Below are positions 33,901 to 41,690 of a stretch of DNA of 64,000 nucleotides, piece by piece (position 1 is the first letter of the stretch; each line of letters starts with the position of its first letter). The stretch comes from Metabacillus schmidteae. Lineage in GTDB: Bacteria > Bacillota > Bacilli > Bacillales > Bacillaceae. Location: contig NZ_CAESCH010000002.1 of the NCBI RefSeq assembly GCF_903166545.1, positions 744,001 through 808,000 of the forward strand. The letters run 5' to 3'. The position numbers and the translations under genes are program-made. A model generated the notes under the pieces. That model did no database searches. It had not been told where the DNA came from and was given only the letters and a program-made list of their open reading frames with translations.

Positions 33901-34117
33901 AATGAAGAAGATGGGAACAGTCATCATATCAGCTGTTATTATCCTGGGTGGTACTTTCGCAGCGATGATTCCATCTGGAATGCTTTCACTAATTCAAATT
34001 GCGGCCATTATCTTAACCGGTTTGTTCTTGTATGCTTTAATTGTGCTGCCATTATTCATTCCAGTTATGGTGAAAACATTTGGAGCAGCAAACTGGTGGC
34101 CTTTTAAACGGGCATGA
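30995..34117 (+). CDS. MMPL/RND-family membrane exporter with long coiled-coil-like middle region
   Basis: A 1040-residue transporter of the YdfJ/MmpL type. One N-terminal span (about 8-28) is followed by an extracellular domain, a first block of five spans (about 185-365, with FGIGTDYCILLLSRF), a long extracellular region and a second block (about 865-1035, with ALGVDYSIFLMDRF). The paired GxxxDYxxxL motifs are the proton-relay signature. Residues ~480-780 hold many short repeats of the form LxxGxxQLxxG, as in YhgE/Pip proteins, predicted to be long helical hairpins. The GTG start at 30995 is seven nt after GGAGG. Substrate unknown; coupling with MarR suggests lipid or drug export. Confidence 0.88.
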   Translation: MSTIIKGKWFVIIGWIAVVVGLFLAAPNMGNLVSEKGQISVPDGYSSSLADEILNEVQKQDSVGDEITAALVFHNENKLTNDEIKEAEKAIGLLEENKELDVASILTHFNEEALKEQLVSDDGKTILASVSINRNEREGKEISDLLYETIEDVKVDHYYTSGWMIDEDVMTSSQEGLKKTEGITVVFILGVLLLVFRSVIAPIIPLITVGLTYLASQSIVAILVDIVNFPISNFTQIFLVAVLFGIGTDYCILLLSRFKEELSHRESTVEAIIETYRNAGRTVFFSGLAVMIGFAAIGFSQFKLYQSASAVAVGVAILIIALFTVVPFFMAVLGNKIFWPSKGTMEHKDSKFWEIVGKFSLARPLIALLVVAAVCAPFLITYDGELSYNSLEEIGSDVNSIKAFNAIADSFGPGESMPTQVVLKNDEEMNSTEYIALAEMISNELEKVDLVDTVRSVTRPTGEKIEDFYVSKQAETLEEGLGEGNEGIGKISDGLAEAESELSSSSPQLKEATNGINELITGTTKINSGMTEIQTNLAKIEEGIRQGSAGSTEIKKGLEEAKAGAEELQAGSDQLLAGYKEVESNLNTIYENYGEVGKGISGLSAALSSIQGKFGDLEANAAYPNLANDPNYLAIKGTVLEANKQLPVLAGTIDQLNNGLNDLTDGVNLANTNFAKLVEGQKELSSGLSQLIKGIEQQQAGLNQLADGQGQIVDNIPQLTNGLAGVTNGQQQLLDGFGDLDGQMNQLTDGLSQSVDGLNQVSDGLGSAQEYLADLSKSDDSAGFYLPDDVLESEDFEESLNTYMSNDRNVMTFDVIFTSNPYSNEAINQMDEVNAAIERATKDTKLENAKVAIGGITSTNADLNTMSNNDYSRTVVLMLIGISIILVFLFRSIIMPIYIIGSLILTYYTAMGINEVIFVNILGYTGISWAVPFFAFVILVALGVDYSIFLMDRFNEYKDLSVGQAMLMAMKKMGTVIISAVIILGGTFAAMIPSGMLSLIQIAAIILTGLFLYALIVLPLFIPVMVKTFGAANWWPFKRA

Positions 34118-34366
34118 TGACACACCATTTTTTCGGCCTTGTTCTATGAAAAATATGTAGGATATTATCGAACTTTTGTGTATAAAAGGTTGTCCTAGTT
34201 CCTTGATTTAAACAATATTAAGTGTTAGAATTGAATTAATTATTTTTGTTCGGATAAGATTGAGAGATGGAAGTAGCTTTAAAAAGTGTTTTCCTCTTGA
34301 TGAATCGTTGTCTAGCAAGAATAGTAATACAATGTGGACGTTAGATTCCACACAGGAGGAAAAACA
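34118..34366 (+). promoter_or_regulatory. Promoter region and long 5' leader of the cold shock gene
   Basis: This 249-bp gap has no ORF. Cold shock genes in Bacillus carry long structured leaders that favour translation in the cold. The stretch just before the RBS (AGGAGGAAA, 34354-34362) is consistent with that. I could not identify a -35/-10 pair or terminator for the upstream exporter with confidence. Confidence 0.35.
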
Positions 34367-34564
34367 ATGCTACAAGGTAAAGTAAAATGGTTTAATTCAG
34401 AAAAAGGTTTCGGTTTCATCGAAGTTGAAGGTCAAGACGATGTATTCGTACACTTCTCTGCTATCCAAGGTGATGGTTTCAAAACTTTAGAAGAAGGCCA
34501 AACAGTTACTTTTGAAGTAGAGCAAGGTGCTCGTGGACCACAAGCTGCTAACGTTCAAAAATAA
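34367..34564 (+). CDS. cspB: Cold shock protein (CspB type)
   Basis: A 65-residue cold shock domain protein, a single-strand nucleic acid chaperone. RNP1 KGFGFIEV and RNP2 VFVHFSAI are intact. The first 35 residues match B. subtilis CspB almost exactly ([20 protein letters not shown]), while the end ([15 protein letters not shown]) is closer to CspC, so the paralogue assignment is not firm. ATG 34367 follows AGGAGG; an 11-codon upstream extension is leader. Confidence 0.9.
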   Translation: MLQGKVKWFNSEKGFGFIEVEGQDDVFVHFSAIQGDGFKTLEEGQTVTFEVEQGARGPQAANVQK

Positions 34565-34591
34565 GCCTAACGCTGCACAAGCAGCTCTATA

Positions 34592-34618
34592 AAAGACTCC
34601 TTTCAGGAGTCTTTTTTT
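34592..34618 (+). terminator. Intrinsic terminator of the cold shock gene
   Basis: AAAGACTCC / GGAGTCTTT (34592-34600 with 34606-34614) and a T-run. The group II intron begins two bases after the T-run (at 34621). Confidence 0.9.
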
Positions 34619-35261
34619 GTGTGCGACGGGCAGTCGTACCTTGTGCAGATATCTGCACTGAATGAGCTGTTAAAGGTTGGAGTAAGTTATTTCGATAACA
34701 ACTGCTCCCGAATCCTGGAAGACTCATTTTCTCGAAGGTGAAAGTCCTTCCACTAGGGTGCTGATACAACTAGTGAAGACTAATCTATGGCATGGTCGTG
34801 AGGCTTTGTCTGATGGAGATGCGGTAAATCGAGAGAACCGCAGTCGGATGTGCAGACCCAAATGCAATAAGTGTGAAGCACGGCGGCAGGATAAGTTGGC
34901 GACCATCCGCAAATAATGGGAAGTCTACAATAATTGTAATGGCAGGTCAGAGAAATCAGCCGATCTGTCGTAGCTTATTCGGTGATGGTGCTGGGTATGT
35001 ACAGAAGGAAAGTACGATAACCCCGTGAGATCTCTATCTCACCATAAGGGCAAGGCTTTATAAGGATAATCCGAAATGAGCCTTGTGGATAGAGAAGTCA
35101 GACGTTCTCATAGTACGGAAGTAGGTGATTGACTAAACAATCATCGAACGGAAGGGGAATGACCTTGTGGCTCTACACAACTAAAAGTGTGTAATGTCAA
35201 CAGTAAACGATACTTCGGTATAAACGAACTGAAAGTACACATTGAAAGGTGTCGAATAAGA

Positions 35262-36698
35262 ATGAATCAGATTTTGAAATTAAAATGGCATAGTGTCTAT
35301 GGGCAAATTCTCTTTGATCGAAAGATCAAAACAGCTTGGGAGAATGTAAAAGTGAATAAGGGTGCAGGAGGAATAGATGAAGAAACGCTTGAAAGTTATG
35401 AGAAGAATCTAGAGGAGAACCTTGAAAATCTACTCATGAAACTAAGAGCGAAAGATTACGTACCCTCACCAGTGCGACGTGTTTATATTCCAAAAAAGAA
35501 TGGGAAGAAACGCCCACTAGGTATCCCAACCATTGAAGATCGTATTGTTCAACAAGCATTACGTAATGTACTAGAACCTAAGTTTGAAAAGGACATTTTC
35601 CATAAATGGTCTTGTGGCTATCGTCCCAATGTGGGGGCGAAGCGTGTACTACAATTGATTATGTGGAATATCGAAAATGGCTACAACTATATTTATGATT
35701 GTGACATTAAAGGATTCTTTGACAATATTCCCCACAAGAAGCTATTGAAAGTGTTAAACAAGTACATTGCGGATGGAACCGTCCTTGATATGATTTGGAA
35801 ATGGCTAAAAGCAGGATATATGGAAGAAGGTAAATACCATCAGGTAGATACTGGAACACCGCAAGGTGGAGTGATCTCGCCTTTACTCGCCAATATCTAT
35901 TTAAATGAATTGGATTGGACTCTTGACCAATATGGGATAAAGTTCGTCCGCTACGCGGACGATTTCTTACTCTTTGCCAAGAGCAAGGAGGAAATAAAGA
36001 AGGCTGAAGAAGTGACAAAGGAAGTATTAAAAGAACTTGGGTTAGAAATCTCTGTGGAGAAGACTAAAATCGTTGATTTTAATAATGATGACTTTGACTT
36101 CCTGGGCTTTACTTTTGAGCATTGGAGAAAACGTAAGAAAGATGGGAAACCGTATTACATTACGAAACCTAAAGAGGAAACATGGAGTGACTTTCGCATT
36201 AAAATTAAACAACGAACAAGAAAGACTTTAACCTTAAGTAAAGAAAAGTGGCTTGAGAGAGTGAACTCTGTGATTCGAGGGAAAGTTAATTTCTATTTAA
36301 CGATTTGGAAAGCAGTAGAAGAATTCAAAGAACATGGGCATAAACTAAACTGTTATTTCAATGTTTTTAAGAATGAACTACTCGCAATGGATTCTTACGT
36401 TCGAAGAAGGTTGAGAGTGGCCATGATTCATGACCACCCAAGCCAACGCAAGGGGTATGCCATGAATACGAAGTGGAACATAGAATATTTCACTAAGATT
36501 GGACTAGTACCTGCGTTTCAGTTGTATTTTGGAAAGCAATTTGGTCATACATTGGATGACTACATTCAATACATGAAAGAAAAGCAAAAGAAGAAACAAC
36601 AAAAGCAAATTCAAAGAGCAAAGGAACGCGGGGAGGAATATTACACTCCTGAACGCGTTCGTAAAATGAACTATGCCAAGCGACTAGCAACATACTGA
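35262..36698 (+). CDS. ltrA: Group II intron reverse transcriptase/maturase
   Basis: A 478-residue LtrA-type protein. RT domains 0-7 run from about 20 to 300: GKKRPLGIPTIEDR, GYRPN, YDCDIKGFFDNIPHKKL, TGTPQGGVISPLLANIYL and the active-site YADDF. The maturase (X) domain covers about 330-440 with LNCYFNVFK and a basic C-terminal tail. There is no HNH endonuclease (no paired CxxC), so it should use nicked or single-strand targets. ATG 35262 with AAAGGTG upstream is preferred; a GTG 25 codons earlier (35187) is in frame. The frame appears intact. Confidence 0.92.
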   Translation: MNQILKLKWHSVYGQILFDRKIKTAWENVKVNKGAGGIDEETLESYEKNLEENLENLLMKLRAKDYVPSPVRRVYIPKKNGKKRPLGIPTIEDRIVQQALRNVLEPKFEKDIFHKWSCGYRPNVGAKRVLQLIMWNIENGYNYIYDCDIKGFFDNIPHKKLLKVLNKYIADGTVLDMIWKWLKAGYMEEGKYHQVDTGTPQGGVISPLLANIYLNELDWTLDQYGIKFVRYADDFLLFAKSKEEIKKAEEVTKEVLKELGLEISVEKTKIVDFNNDDFDFLGFTFEHWRKRKKDGKPYYITKPKEETWSDFRIKIKQRTRKTLTLSKEKWLERVNSVIRGKVNFYLTIWKAVEEFKEHGHKLNCYFNVFKNELLAMDSYVRRRLRVAMIHDHPSQRKGYAMNTKWNIEYFTKIGLVPAFQLYFGKQFGHTLDDYIQYMKEKQKKKQQKQIQRAKERGEEYYTPERVRKMNYAKRLATY

Positions 36699-36718
36699 TT
36701 AATTCAAACACATTGGTA

Positions 36719-36750
36719 AGCCGTATGTCTTAATAGGACACGTACGGTTT
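36719..36750 (+). ncRNA. Group II intron domain V
   Basis: AGCCGTA pairs with TACGGTT (one G-U pair), a 2-nt CG bulge follows, then TGTC pairs with GACA around a short loop. This is the catalytic hairpin with the AGC triad. The terminal loop is not the usual GAAA. Confidence 0.8.
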
Positions 36751-36910
36751 GATGAGGGGGTAGCCTTGAAAGAGGTTACCCTACTCTATTGCTTTATGAA
36801 CGTAGGTCTTTTACAATTTCCCATAATTCGCACATATTTATCCCATACTTCTTCTTTATAGTAGAAAGCAGTCAGAGAAGTATATCAAAATATAGATTGA
36901 GGAGAATTAG

Positions 36911-37801
36911 ATGATTGAAAAAATATTTGCAAGTAAAAAAACATTAGCCATTTTAGCCGTCCTAATAGTAGCAGCTATTGCTGTTTTTATCTTTTTATCA
37001 ACCAAAAGCGAGGTTATCGCCAAGGTTGGAAGTGAATCACTGACAAAGGACGATTTATATACATTTTTTGTGGAACAAAATGGAGAAGCGGCATTAGATA
37101 CGCTTATGACAAAAAATTTAATTAATCAAGAAGTAGAAAAAGAAAACATCAAAGTCACAGATAAAGAAATAGATGCTGAACTGCAGGAGTTGATCGACTC
37201 TTATGGCGGAGAAGAAACGTTTGAACAACAGTTAGCGGCAAGTGGGCTGACACAGGATGATATTAAAGAAGACATTGAAGTTAACCTGAAAATTGAAAAA
37301 CTCATTGAGCCGCAAATTGACATTACAGAAGAAGAAATGCAAACATATTTTGATGAAAACAAAGATTCTTTTGCACAAGCAAAGCAGGTTAAGGCTAGTC
37401 ACATCTTAGTTGAAGATGAAGATACTGCAAAAGAAGTAAAAGACAAGCTTGATAAAGGTGAGGATTTTGCTGAGTTAGCCAAAGAATATTCAACAGATAC
37501 AGCATCAGCTGAATCAGGAGGAGATTTAGGTTTCTTCGGTGAAGGAGCAATGGTGGCAGAATTCGAGGAGGAGGCCTTCTCACTGAAAGTTGATGAAATA
37601 AGTGATCCTGTGAAAACGGAGCATGGCTATCATATTATTAAGGTAACAGAAATTCAGGAAGCTGCCGAAGCAAATTTTGAAAAGAGCAAAGAAGAAATTA
37701 GAGGAATTTTACTAGATGAGAAAATGGCAACAGAATATCCTACTTGGTTAGAGGAAAAACAAAAAGAGTATGACGTTAAGAACTATTTATCTGAAGATTA
37801 A
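36911..37801 (+). CDS. Membrane-anchored parvulin-type peptidylprolyl isomerase (PrsA/SurA-like foldase)
   Basis: A 296-residue extracytoplasmic foldase. It has a SurA-N-like chaperone part (about 35-150) and one parvulin domain (about 160-255: VKASHILVEDEDTAKEVKDKL, GGDLGFFGEGAMVAEFEEEAFSL, TEHGYHIIKV). Unlike PrsA it has no lipobox cysteine; residues ~10-29 (TLAILAVLIVAAIAVFIFL) form an uncleaved signal anchor. It should help secreted proteins fold at the outer membrane face. RBS GAGGAGAA precedes the ATG. Monocistronic with its own terminator. Confidence 0.88.
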   Translation: MIEKIFASKKTLAILAVLIVAAIAVFIFLSTKSEVIAKVGSESLTKDDLYTFFVEQNGEAALDTLMTKNLINQEVEKENIKVTDKEIDAELQELIDSYGGEETFEQQLAASGLTQDDIKEDIEVNLKIEKLIEPQIDITEEEMQTYFDENKDSFAQAKQVKASHILVEDEDTAKEVKDKLDKGEDFAELAKEYSTDTASAESGGDLGFFGEGAMVAEFEEEAFSLKVDEISDPVKTEHGYHIIKVTEIQEAAEANFEKSKEEIRGILLDEKMATEYPTWLEEKQKEYDVKNYLSED

Positions 37802-37825
37802 AAAGAGCCCGGGTGGCTCTTTTTC
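37801..37825 (+). terminator. Intrinsic terminator of the parvulin gene
   Basis: AAAAGAGCC / GGCTCTTTT (37801-37809 with 37815-37823) with a further T-run; the stop codon abuts the stem. Confidence 0.85.
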
Positions 37826-37844
37826 TCTATATAAAGAGAAATGT

Positions 37845-37904
37845 ACAAAATAAGATAGGGAGAATGATATAATATCATTAGAAATCTGAATTTTCTTATT
37901 TTGT
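37845..37904 (+). promoter_or_regulatory. Promoter and inverted repeat upstream of trpB
   Basis: An extended -10 TGATATAAT (TATAAT 37868-37873) lies in the middle of an 11-bp inverted repeat ACAAAATAAGA / TCTTATTTTGT (37845-37855 with 37894-37904). The repeat flanks the promoter and would overlap the transcript start, so it could be an operator or, on its downstream half, part of leader folding. Confidence 0.5.
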
Positions 37905-37924
37905 TAATAGAGGGGAGAATGTTC

Positions 37925-39091
37925 ATGAGTAACAGTACCGTAGAAAAAGGCTATTTTGGTGAGTTTGGTGGTAGTTTTGTTCCGGAGGATTTGAAAAATG
38001 TTTTAGCCATCCTAGACGAAAACTTTGAAAAATATAAAAAGGACCCTGAGTTTATCCAAGAATTTCAATACTATATGAAAGAATATATTGGGAGAGAAAA
38101 TCCACTAACATATGCTGAAAATCTAACAAAGCAAGTAGGTGGAGCAAAAATTTATTTGAAACGTGAAGATTTAAACCATACAGGAGCACATAAAATTAAC
38201 AATGCGATCGGACAAATTTTATTGGCGAAGCGGATGGGGGCAACGAGAATTATTGCCGAAACAGGTGCCGGACAGCATGGTGTTGCAACAGCCACCGCTT
38301 GTGCTATTGTCGGCGGAATGGATTGCACAATTTATATGGGGAAATTAGATACAGAAAGACAAGCATTAAATGTTTTTCGAATGGAGCTTTTAGGTGCAAA
38401 GGTAGTTTCAGTAGATAAGGGGCAAGGAAGATTAAAAGATGCGGTAGACGAAGCGCTTAATGATTTAGTTAAAAACTATGAAAATACCTTTTATCTTTTA
38501 GGTTCTGCTGTTGGTCCACATCCTTTTCCGACTATGGTTAAGCATTTTCAGTCTATCATTAGTGAAGAATCGAAAAAGCAAATAGTAGAAAAGGAAGGAA
38601 AGCTTCCAGCAGCAGTCATTGCATGTGCAGGTGGAGGAAGTAATGCAATCGGAGCATTTGCTCACTATATTGATGAGCAAGAAGTTCGATTAATTGGAGT
38701 GGAACCTGCTGAAGCTCCAACATTAACAGAAGGAACACCCGCTGTTATTCACGGTTTTAAATGCTTAACATTGCTTGACGAAAATGGTGAACCTAAACCT
38801 ACCTATTCAATAGCTGCAGGACTGGATTACCCGGGAATTGGCCCTGAACATAGTTATTTGAAAACATCAAACAGAGCTGAGTATGTAACAGTTACAGGAC
38901 AGGAAGCATTAGAGGCATTTCAAGTTTTATCAAAGGTAGAAGGTATTATTCCAGCACTTGAAAGCTCGCATGCCGTAGCTTATGCGATGAAGCTGGCAGG
39001 ACAATTGGCAAAAGAAGACTCAATTATTGTCAATCTTTCAGGGCGTGGAGATAAAGATGTTGAACAAGTTTATAAGATGTTGCAGAATTAA
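37925..39091 (+). CDS. trpB: Tryptophan synthase beta chain, orphan copy
   Basis: A 388-residue PLP enzyme that condenses indole and serine to tryptophan. PLP lysine Lys90 (NHTGAHKINNA), the COMM-domain glutamate in IAETGAGQHG, phosphate-binding GGGSNAIG and a C-terminal LSGRGDKD are present, all typical of a functional TrpB1. No trpA or other trp gene is adjacent, so it is outside any trp operon in view. It may be a second copy or an indole-salvage enzyme. ATG 37925 is seven nt after GGGGAG. Confidence 0.92.
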   Translation: MSNSTVEKGYFGEFGGSFVPEDLKNVLAILDENFEKYKKDPEFIQEFQYYMKEYIGRENPLTYAENLTKQVGGAKIYLKREDLNHTGAHKINNAIGQILLAKRMGATRIIAETGAGQHGVATATACAIVGGMDCTIYMGKLDTERQALNVFRMELLGAKVVSVDKGQGRLKDAVDEALNDLVKNYENTFYLLGSAVGPHPFPTMVKHFQSIISEESKKQIVEKEGKLPAAVIACAGGGSNAIGAFAHYIDEQEVRLIGVEPAEAPTLTEGTPAVIHGFKCLTLLDENGEPKPTYSIAAGLDYPGIGPEHSYLKTSNRAEYVTVTGQEALEAFQVLSKVEGIIPALESSHAVAYAMKLAGQLAKEDSIIVNLSGRGDKDVEQVYKMLQN

Positions 39092-39097
39092 AAATAT

Positions 39098-39138
39098 AAG
39101 TGAAAAAGGATTCGAATCAATCGAATCCTTTTTCACTT
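39098..39138. terminator. Bidirectional terminator between trpB and the hxlR gene
   Basis: An 18-bp perfect stem (39098-39115 with 39121-39138) containing AAAAAGGATTCGA and its complement, with a 5-nt loop. It serves both convergent genes; the hxlR-type stop overlaps its edge. Confidence 0.88.
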
Positions 39139-39454
39139 ATCCCCAATGTGTACCCCACTTTTTCATTTCTTTTATCATAGGATGAAGCGAATGCCCTTTT
39201 TCAGTTAATGTATATTCCACTGTAACCGGTACTGTTGCAAATGTTTCTCTAGTTAAAACCTGATGACTTTCTAAGTGACGAAGTGTATCTGTTAATGCCT
39301 TTGGGCTAATATTCGGAATGGCCCGCTGTAATTCACCAAAGCGTTTTGTGCCATCAAAAAGCTGTTTAATAACAAGAAAAGACCATTTTCCACCAATTAT
39401 ATTCAGTGCTTTTTCAATCGAACATTCGATATGTAAATCAGTAACTTTCTCCAT
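39137..39454 (-). CDS. HxlR family transcription regulator
   Basis: A 105-residue winged-helix regulator (HxlR/YodB family). The N-terminal Cys11 (IECSIEKAL) is at the position of the redox-sensing cysteine of YodB/HypR. Helix-turn-helix is at about 35-70 (FGELQRAIPNISPKALTDTLRHLESHQVL), followed by a beta wing (VPVTVEYTLTEKG). It is divergent from an aldo-keto reductase gene with a palindrome between them, so it likely controls that gene in response to quinones or aldehydes. The ligand is inferred. Confidence 0.85.
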   Translation of the reverse strand: MEKVTDLHIECSIEKALNIIGGKWSFLVIKQLFDGTKRFGELQRAIPNISPKALTDTLRHLESHQVLTRETFATVPVTVEYTLTEKGHSLHPMIKEMKKWGTHWG

Positions 39455-39471
39455 AGTATCCCCCTTGTAGT

Positions 39472-39490
39472 TACTATAAAAAGTATAGTA
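39472..39490. promoter_or_regulatory. Probable HxlR-family operator
   Basis: TACTATA / TATAGTA (39472-39478 with 39484-39490) is a 7-bp inverted repeat with a 5-bp spacer, similar in form to YodB-type operators (TACTAT...GTA). It lies just upstream of the hxlR start. Confidence 0.55.
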
Positions 39491-39564
39491 GATTACTTAC
39501 TTTTGATTATATCAATAAAATTTCAGTACTTGTATAAAATTTTCGAAGAATTTATAATTTACAA

Positions 39565-39579
39565 ATGTAAACGATTTCT
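39565..39579. promoter_or_regulatory. CcpA cre-like site upstream of the aldo-keto reductase
   Basis: ATGTAAACGATTTCT matches the degenerate cre WTGNAANCGNWNNCW at every position. It lies 37 bp upstream of the start codon. Confidence 0.5.
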
Positions 39580-39615
39580 TTTTGCGGATATCATTTTAAA
39601 GGGGATGGGAGTCAA

Positions 39616-40563
39616 ATGAAATATAGACGTTTAGGAAGATCAGGGCTTAAGGTTAGTGAGGTTAGCTTGGGAAGCTGGCTTACATATGGGGCTTCAACTG
39701 AAAATGATAAAGCAATCAAAACAATTGAAACGGCGTATGACTTGGGAATTAACTCTTTTGATACAGCTAATGTTTATGCAAAAGGAGAATCTGAAAAAGT
39801 AGTTGGTAAGGCTTTAAGCCAATATCGTCGAGATTCATACGTGTTAGCCACAAAGGTGTTTTGGCCAATGGGAGACGGACCAAATGATCGGGGATTATCA
39901 AGAAAGCATGTTTATGAGCAACTGCATGCCAGTTTAAAAAGATTAAATACCGATTATGTGGATATTTATTACTGTCACCGTTATGATCCTGAAACACCTG
40001 TAGATGAAACCTTAAGAACAATTGATGATTTAGTACGCCAAGGAAAAATTTTATATGCTGGTGTGAGTGAATGGACGGCACAACAAATTCAAGAAGCAAT
40101 TGGAACTGCCGATAAATATTTATTGGATCGCATCGTCGTTAACCAACCTAATTATAGTATGTTACAACGGTATATTGAGGATGACGTTCTGCCGGTTAGT
40201 GAGCAACATGGGATTAGTCAAATTGTATTCTCTCCACTAGCTCAAGGTTTATTAACTGGGAAATATAGTGTTAGCAATCGAGCTCCAGAAGGAAGTCGTG
40301 CAACAGATCCGAAATCGAATATGCATATGAATAAACTTTTAACAGACGAGAACTTAACAAAGGTAGAAAAACTAAACGGGATTGCTAGTGAATTAGATAT
40401 TAGTTTGTCACAATTAGCAATTGCATGGATTCTTCGTTTGCCGGGAATTGCGAGTACCCTGGTCGGAGCAACCAAGCCTGAACAAATCATAGAAAATGCG
40501 AAAGGATCTGAAGTAACATTATCACAGGATGTTCTTTCACAAATTGAAGAAATTTTAAAATAA
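39616..40563 (+). CDS. Aldo/keto reductase (Kv-beta-like)
   Basis: A 315-residue NADPH-dependent AKR with the catalytic tetrad: Asp49 (SFDTANVY), Tyr54, Lys79 (LATKVFW) and a His in YYCHRYDP. The C-terminal coenzyme loop (STLVGATKPEQIIENAK) is typical of the AKR6/Kv-beta-like branch. Substrates are probably small carbonyls. RBS AAAGGGGATGGGAG precedes the ATG. Followed 12 bases later by an SDR gene, so the two form an operon, likely under the divergent HxlR regulator and CcpA. Confidence 0.9.
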   Translation: MKYRRLGRSGLKVSEVSLGSWLTYGASTENDKAIKTIETAYDLGINSFDTANVYAKGESEKVVGKALSQYRRDSYVLATKVFWPMGDGPNDRGLSRKHVYEQLHASLKRLNTDYVDIYYCHRYDPETPVDETLRTIDDLVRQGKILYAGVSEWTAQQIQEAIGTADKYLLDRIVVNQPNYSMLQRYIEDDVLPVSEQHGISQIVFSPLAQGLLTGKYSVSNRAPEGSRATDPKSNMHMNKLLTDENLTKVEKLNGIASELDISLSQLAIAWILRLPGIASTLVGATKPEQIIENAKGSEVTLSQDVLSQIEEILK

Positions 40564-40575
40564 GGGTGTGGATGA

Positions 40576-41427
40576 ATGAAAAAAGTCGTTGTAACTGGTG
40601 GAAGTGGACTACTAGGATCATCTGTTATACAGGAATTTCTTGATAATGGATATGAAGTAGTCAATGCAGATAGAAAATATCCAACAAACCCTATATGTAA
40701 AACAATCTTGGTAGATTTGCAAAATTTAGGGGAAGTGTATGGAGTATTAGCTGGAGCTGATGCTGTTGTTCATTTAGCAGCAATTCCGGTTGCATACTCA
40801 CATCCTAATGAAGTTACGTTTAAAAATAATGTGATGTCTACTTATAATGTTTTAGAAGCAGCCGGAACATTGGGAATTAAAAAAGCGGTAATTGCCTCAA
40901 GTGAGTCTTCATATGGCTTGGTGTTTCCATTAAAGGAGCTATCACCTCAATATGTGCCGCTTGATGAGGAACATCCACAATTACCAGAGGATAGCTACGG
41001 GTTATCCAAAATTGTTAACGAACAAACAGCAGATATGATTCATCGTAGAACAGGGCTTCAAGTTATTTCAATGAGACTTGGAAATATTATTGCCCCAAAT
41101 ATGTATAATAACTTTCCAAGTTTTATTCACGATCCTGAACAACGAAAAGTGATCATGTGGAGTTATATTGATACACGGGATGCTGCGGTCGCTTTCCGAC
41201 TTGCTGTTGAAACAGATGGGCTGGGCTCAGTAGCTCTTAATATTGCAGCAGATGAAACGAGCGTTGATATCGAGAGTCATCAGTTAATGGAAACTGTTTA
41301 TCCTCATGCAGAAATTAGAAGACCATTGCATGGTTATGAAACATTGTTTTCAAATGAAAAAGCTAAGAAACTATTAAATTGGCAGCCAAAGCATAGATGG
41401 CGGGACTATGTGAAGGTTGAGAAATAA
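40576..41427 (+). CDS. NAD-dependent epimerase/dehydratase (extended SDR)
   Basis: A 283-residue extended short-chain dehydrogenase. The nucleotide motif TGGSGLLG (7-14), HLAAIPV and catalytic YGLSK (Tyr-x3-Lys, about 143-147) are intact. Uronate dehydrogenases and hexose epimerases look alike at this level, so the substrate is open. The start is 12 bases after the AKR stop with AAGGGTGTGG upstream. Confidence 0.85.
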   Translation: MKKVVVTGGSGLLGSSVIQEFLDNGYEVVNADRKYPTNPICKTILVDLQNLGEVYGVLAGADAVVHLAAIPVAYSHPNEVTFKNNVMSTYNVLEAAGTLGIKKAVIASSESSYGLVFPLKELSPQYVPLDEEHPQLPEDSYGLSKIVNEQTADMIHRRTGLQVISMRLGNIIAPNMYNNFPSFIHDPEQRKVIMWSYIDTRDAAVAFRLAVETDGLGSVALNIAADETSVDIESHQLMETVYPHAEIRRPLHGYETLFSNEKAKKLLNWQPKHRWRDYVKVEK

Positions 41428-41437
41428 TGATAAGTTG

Positions 41438-41461
41438 GCCTAGCTTAATGCTAGGCTTTTT
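41438..41461 (+). terminator. Intrinsic terminator of the AKR-SDR operon
   Basis: GCCTAGC / GCTAGGC (41438-41444 with 41450-41456) followed by TTTTT. The 230 bp from here to the next gene contain no gene I can support. Confidence 0.82.
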
Positions 41462-41690
41462 AGTGTTGTGCACGAAATATTTCGATCGATAGATTTGGAG
41501 TTAAAGTTGAAAGATTCCAAATCAAAGTTAAAAAATTTCACTTCATTATTGAGAGATTCTGGCTTTTTAACATGCTGTTCACTAGTACAAAGAAAAATAA
41601 AATTTGCTATCCTCTTTCGTTGTATATTAAACTGTGTAGAGACAATTTGTAGTGAGATCCAAAACACTACATGAAGAGAGGAATCGATGA

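Larger units (their letters stand above)
34621..36789 (+). mobile_element. Group II intron, probably class C, inserted behind the csp terminator
   Basis: The element starts with GTGCGAC (34621), the usual 5' end of bacterial group II introns, carries about 640 nt of ORF-free structured RNA, a reverse transcriptase/maturase gene in domain IV, a recognisable domain V (about 36719-36750) and a domain VI stem (GGGTAGCC / GGTTACCC) ending in CTACTCTAT (about 36789). Insertion just after an intrinsic terminator T-run and lack of an endonuclease domain in the protein are both typical of class C introns. Boundaries are by eye; the 3' end may be off by one or two bases. Two antisense ORFs at 34587-34912 are artefacts of the RNA structure. 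Confidence 0.88.

Noticed and set aside
34587..34912. Two minus-strand ORFs (34587-34769 and 34724-34912)
   Set aside because: They lie in the structured 5' part of the group II intron and have no start context; they reflect RNA stems, not coding.
35187..35261. Extended N-terminus of the intron maturase from GTG 35187
   Set aside because: The extra 25 residues do not resemble the start of LtrA proteins, and ATG 35262 has a better-spaced AAAGGTG site.
37845..37924. TRAP-binding (GAG/TAG repeat) leader or T-box ahead of trpB
   Set aside because: Only a few irregular GAG/TAG triplets occur, far fewer than the nine to eleven needed, and no T-box or specifier structure is seen.
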